Positions 62,284 through 64,000 of a stretch of 64,000 nucleotides of DNA are shown piece after piece; position 1 is the stretch's first letter, and the number at the start of each line of letters is the position of its first letter. The notes under the pieces are model-generated. The model was not told the DNA's origin, ran no database searches, and saw nothing but the letters and a program-made list of their open reading frames with translations. The DNA lies in NCBI RefSeq assembly GCF_000024505.1, contig NC_013532.1, forward strand, positions 248,001 to 312,000, in the 5' to 3' direction. The position numbers were made by a program, and so were the translations under genes. This DNA comes from Anaplasma centrale str. Israel (lineage in GTDB: Bacteria > Pseudomonadota > Alphaproteobacteria > Rickettsiales > Anaplasmataceae).

Positions 62284-62680
62284 TGGTTGGTCCCAGCGCC
62301 TAGGGGTGGTACTTGCCCTGTGGGTGTGGTTTTGGCGGTGCCAGGTGGTGCCGCGTGTGCTGTGGGTTCTCTAAGCTTGAAAGTGAGGGGTTCGTTGCGG
62401 ATGTGCTCGGTGCATGGGTGTTTCACCCAGTGCTGTTGCGCTACTTAGCGGCGGTGTGGCGGTTGCCCGGAGTTTGATGGTTAGAGAGCCCACCGTGCGC
62501 GCAGCCGGTTTTGGGGCTGCTTTTCCTCTTTATTTCTCTTGCGGGTGTGGTAACATTGCCGCAATGTGCGTAACTGGCAGCGTGTGGCCTGTTTGGTTTC
62601 GGTGGAGGGTTTTTCCAGCCAGGGGCGGCCCAGCCGCCGGTTGCTGCTGCCTGTCTGCGTATGGTTGTGTGAGGTGGGTT
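62284..62680 (+). other. gap between rpsI and ppa, no gene seen
   Basis: About 400 G/T-rich bases. A frame continuous with ppa runs through the right part but its translation is not protein-like (VWPVWFRWRVFPARGGPAAG). I see no clear terminator or RNA gene. Confidence 0.4.
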
Positions 62681-63214
62681 GTGAACTTGAGTGCGATTGG
62701 TAGCGGGAAAAACGCCCCGGACGAGGTCAACGTTGTTGTTGAAATCAGCAAAGATTCACACCCTGTCAAATACGAGCTTGATAAAGATTGTGGGGTGTTC
62801 TGCGTGGATAGATTCTTACCTACAGCCATGTACTATCCCTGCAATTACGGGTTTGTCCCTGAGACTATCGCCGGCGATGGTGACCCTGTTGACGTTTTGG
62901 TGCTTACCAGATTTCCGGTCATAACTGGTGCTGTCATTTCCTCAAGGCCTGTAGGCGCTCTTATGATGAGCGATGAGTCAGGTGAGGATGTTAAGGTTGT
63001 AGCAGTACCGGTGCACAAGGTTGACCCTTACTATGACGGAATAAACAACTATTCCGATCTGCCGCAATCATTCTTAGATTCCGTGTCACACTTTTTCTCT
63101 TTCTACAAAAAACTCGAAAAGGACAAATTCGTTTCTGTTGGTGCGTGGAGAGACGCAGAATTTGCGAGGAGCCTCATACGTGCATCGATATCCTCTCATT
63201 CCGCTACCAGCTGA
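62681..63214 (+). CDS. ppa: inorganic pyrophosphatase
   Basis: Family I soluble pyrophosphatase, driving biosynthesis by hydrolysing PPi. The signature region DGDPVDVLVLTRFPV (metal-binding aspartates) is near residue 66, with KYELDKDCG, YPCNYGFVPETIA and VPVHKVDPYYDGI around it. Start is GTG at 62681, preceded by GAGGTGG at an 8-base spacing, which matches the family N-terminus (NLSAIGSGKNAPDEV). The product is 177 aa, normal for bacteria. Confidence 0.95.
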   Translation: MNLSAIGSGKNAPDEVNVVVEISKDSHPVKYELDKDCGVFCVDRFLPTAMYYPCNYGFVPETIAGDGDPVDVLVLTRFPVITGAVISSRPVGALMMSDESGEDVKVVAVPVHKVDPYYDGINNYSDLPQSFLDSVSHFFSFYKKLEKDKFVSVGAWRDAEFARSLIRASISSHSATS

Positions 63215-63744
63215 GCTTGCTGATTGCCGTACACCAGTGTGGTGGTGCACTGTAGCACAGATGCCAGGGTCGCACGTACCGGTGTGTGGGTTTGCTGTGC
63301 AGTTTACCATGTATAACGAAAGCCTCACCGAAGCTTGATTGGTGCAATGTGCAGCGGTGGATTCCTGGTAATACTGAGGTCTGAGTAGAACTGTCACCCG
63401 CGGTGATGCACAGTGATTGTGCGTGCACGTGTTGTCCGGCTGCGTTGCACGTGTTGAAACGGGAGTTGGCGTTTGTCACACGGCGTCTTCGAAGATTGAA
63501 TTTATGCGGAGTTGTGGTGCAGTAGAGCGGGTCCCATTCGGATTTCCACGTTCTTTGCATCCGAATTAGCCTATTTACATTCCCACACGTATTAGTTTAG
63601 AGGGTTATATTATGCTATACCAGTGAATTTATTAACTTATTGTTGTGAAGTCATAATTTTGTATCGTGATTAGTGACATTAATGCTTGAGTTTATGTAGT
63701 GAAAATTGTACAAGCTGTATTTATGTTAACCATAAGGCGAATTT
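63215..63744 (+). other. 530-base region upstream of the XRE-family regulator
   Basis: No gene seen. The first 340 bases are mixed composition; from about 63560 it becomes A/T-rich (e.g. GGTTATATTATGCTATACC near 63603) as expected for a promoter region. The long leader is consistent with complex regulation of the downstream DNA-binding protein gene. Confidence 0.4.
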
Positions 63745-64000
63745 ATGGAGAAGCAGGGTAGTTGTAGCACGATAGTAGCTAGGATAAGATCCCAGATGGA
63801 TAAGATCGGGATAAATGCCCGTGAGTTGGCCGACAGGGCGTCCGTGGGGAAGTCCTTTGTGTATGATATACTGAGTGGGAAGTCTAGTAATCCCACTTCG
63901 AAAAAGCTTATGGCAATTGCTGAGGTGCTCCAGGTCCCGCTGGCCTACCTGGTCGGCAGTGATGACGGTTTGTATGACGTAGCCTCCGGTGGGATGCTGC
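63745..64000 (+). CDS. XRE-family helix-turn-helix DNA-binding protein (5' part, cut by window edge)
   Basis: An ATG at 63745 opens a frame to the window end (85 codons). Residues ~10-70 form a Cro/C1-type helix-turn-helix: IVARIRSQMDKIGINARELA, then ASVGKSFVYDILSGKSSNPT, then LMAIAEVLQVPLAYLVGSDD. Such proteins in Anaplasmataceae include regulators of surface-antigen expression and phage-repressor-like S24 proteins; the visible part does not discriminate. ATTTATGGAG gives no strong Shine-Dalgarno sequence. Confidence 0.82.
   Translation, partial: MEKQGSCSTIVARIRSQMDKIGINARELADRASVGKSFVYDILSGKSSNPTSKKLMAIAEVLQVPLAYLVGSDDGLYDVASGGML

Noticed and set aside
62414-62680. N-terminal extension of inorganic pyrophosphatase
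   Set aside because: Family N-terminus and a good ribosome-binding site fix the start at 62681; the extension is not protein-like.

Overview
The window is about half G+C and reads as a chromosomal segment of an obligate intracellular alphaproteobacterium of the order Rickettsiales, almost certainly Anaplasma of the A. marginale / A. centrale group. The evidence is a protein ending in the strand signature of the Msp2/Msp3 surface-antigen superfamily fused to a long charged coiled coil (appendage-associated protein type), a tandem set of virB2 pilin genes next to a second virB4, and scattered housekeeping genes in short operons.

Layout. Positions 1-9.3 kb hold housekeeping genes: a DsbD-like thiol exporter, a D,D-carboxypeptidase, panC, a gamma-carbonic-anhydrase-like protein, sucB, map, prmC, grxC, ribF and lspA. 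A pair of M16 peptidases (one with an intact zinc motif, one without) follows, then three neighbouring multi-pass membrane proteins of unknown function (12.2-15.3 kb). A minus-strand block (15.4-20.8 kb) carries hflK-hflC-degP, a small putative secreted protein, rnc and ctaG, suggesting a membrane quality-control operon. From 21.3 to 25.3 kb lies the coiled-coil/Msp fusion gene with a decayed, frame-shifted 5' end and about 1 kb of repeat-rich debris.

The accessory core is 25.3-52 kb. Three virB2 pilin genes precede a virB4 paralogue whose Walker motifs are degenerate. Next come three very large exported cysteine-rich proteins of one family (1866, 1386 and 1352 aa), two of them sharing a perfect 140-bp 5' repeat. 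A minus-strand insertion of two related membrane-protein cassettes follows, with 11- and 12-base G/C tracts, and then a fourth, shorter member of the large family (717 aa). I read this as a type IV secretion/surface-structure island: pilins, an assembly ATPase-like partner and a lineage-specific family of big exported proteins. This is the best candidate for an undescribed system in the window.

From 52 kb onward ordinary genes resume: purK, apaG, acnA, gatC-prs, an Mrp/ApbC ATPase, a tolC-popZ-like pair, rplM-rpsI, ppa, and at the right edge the start of an XRE-family DNA-binding protein. I found no rRNA, no convincing tRNA, no CRISPR and no insertion sequence. Starts were chosen by family N-termini, codon and nearby Shine-Dalgarno-like sequence; many starts are GTG or TTG.
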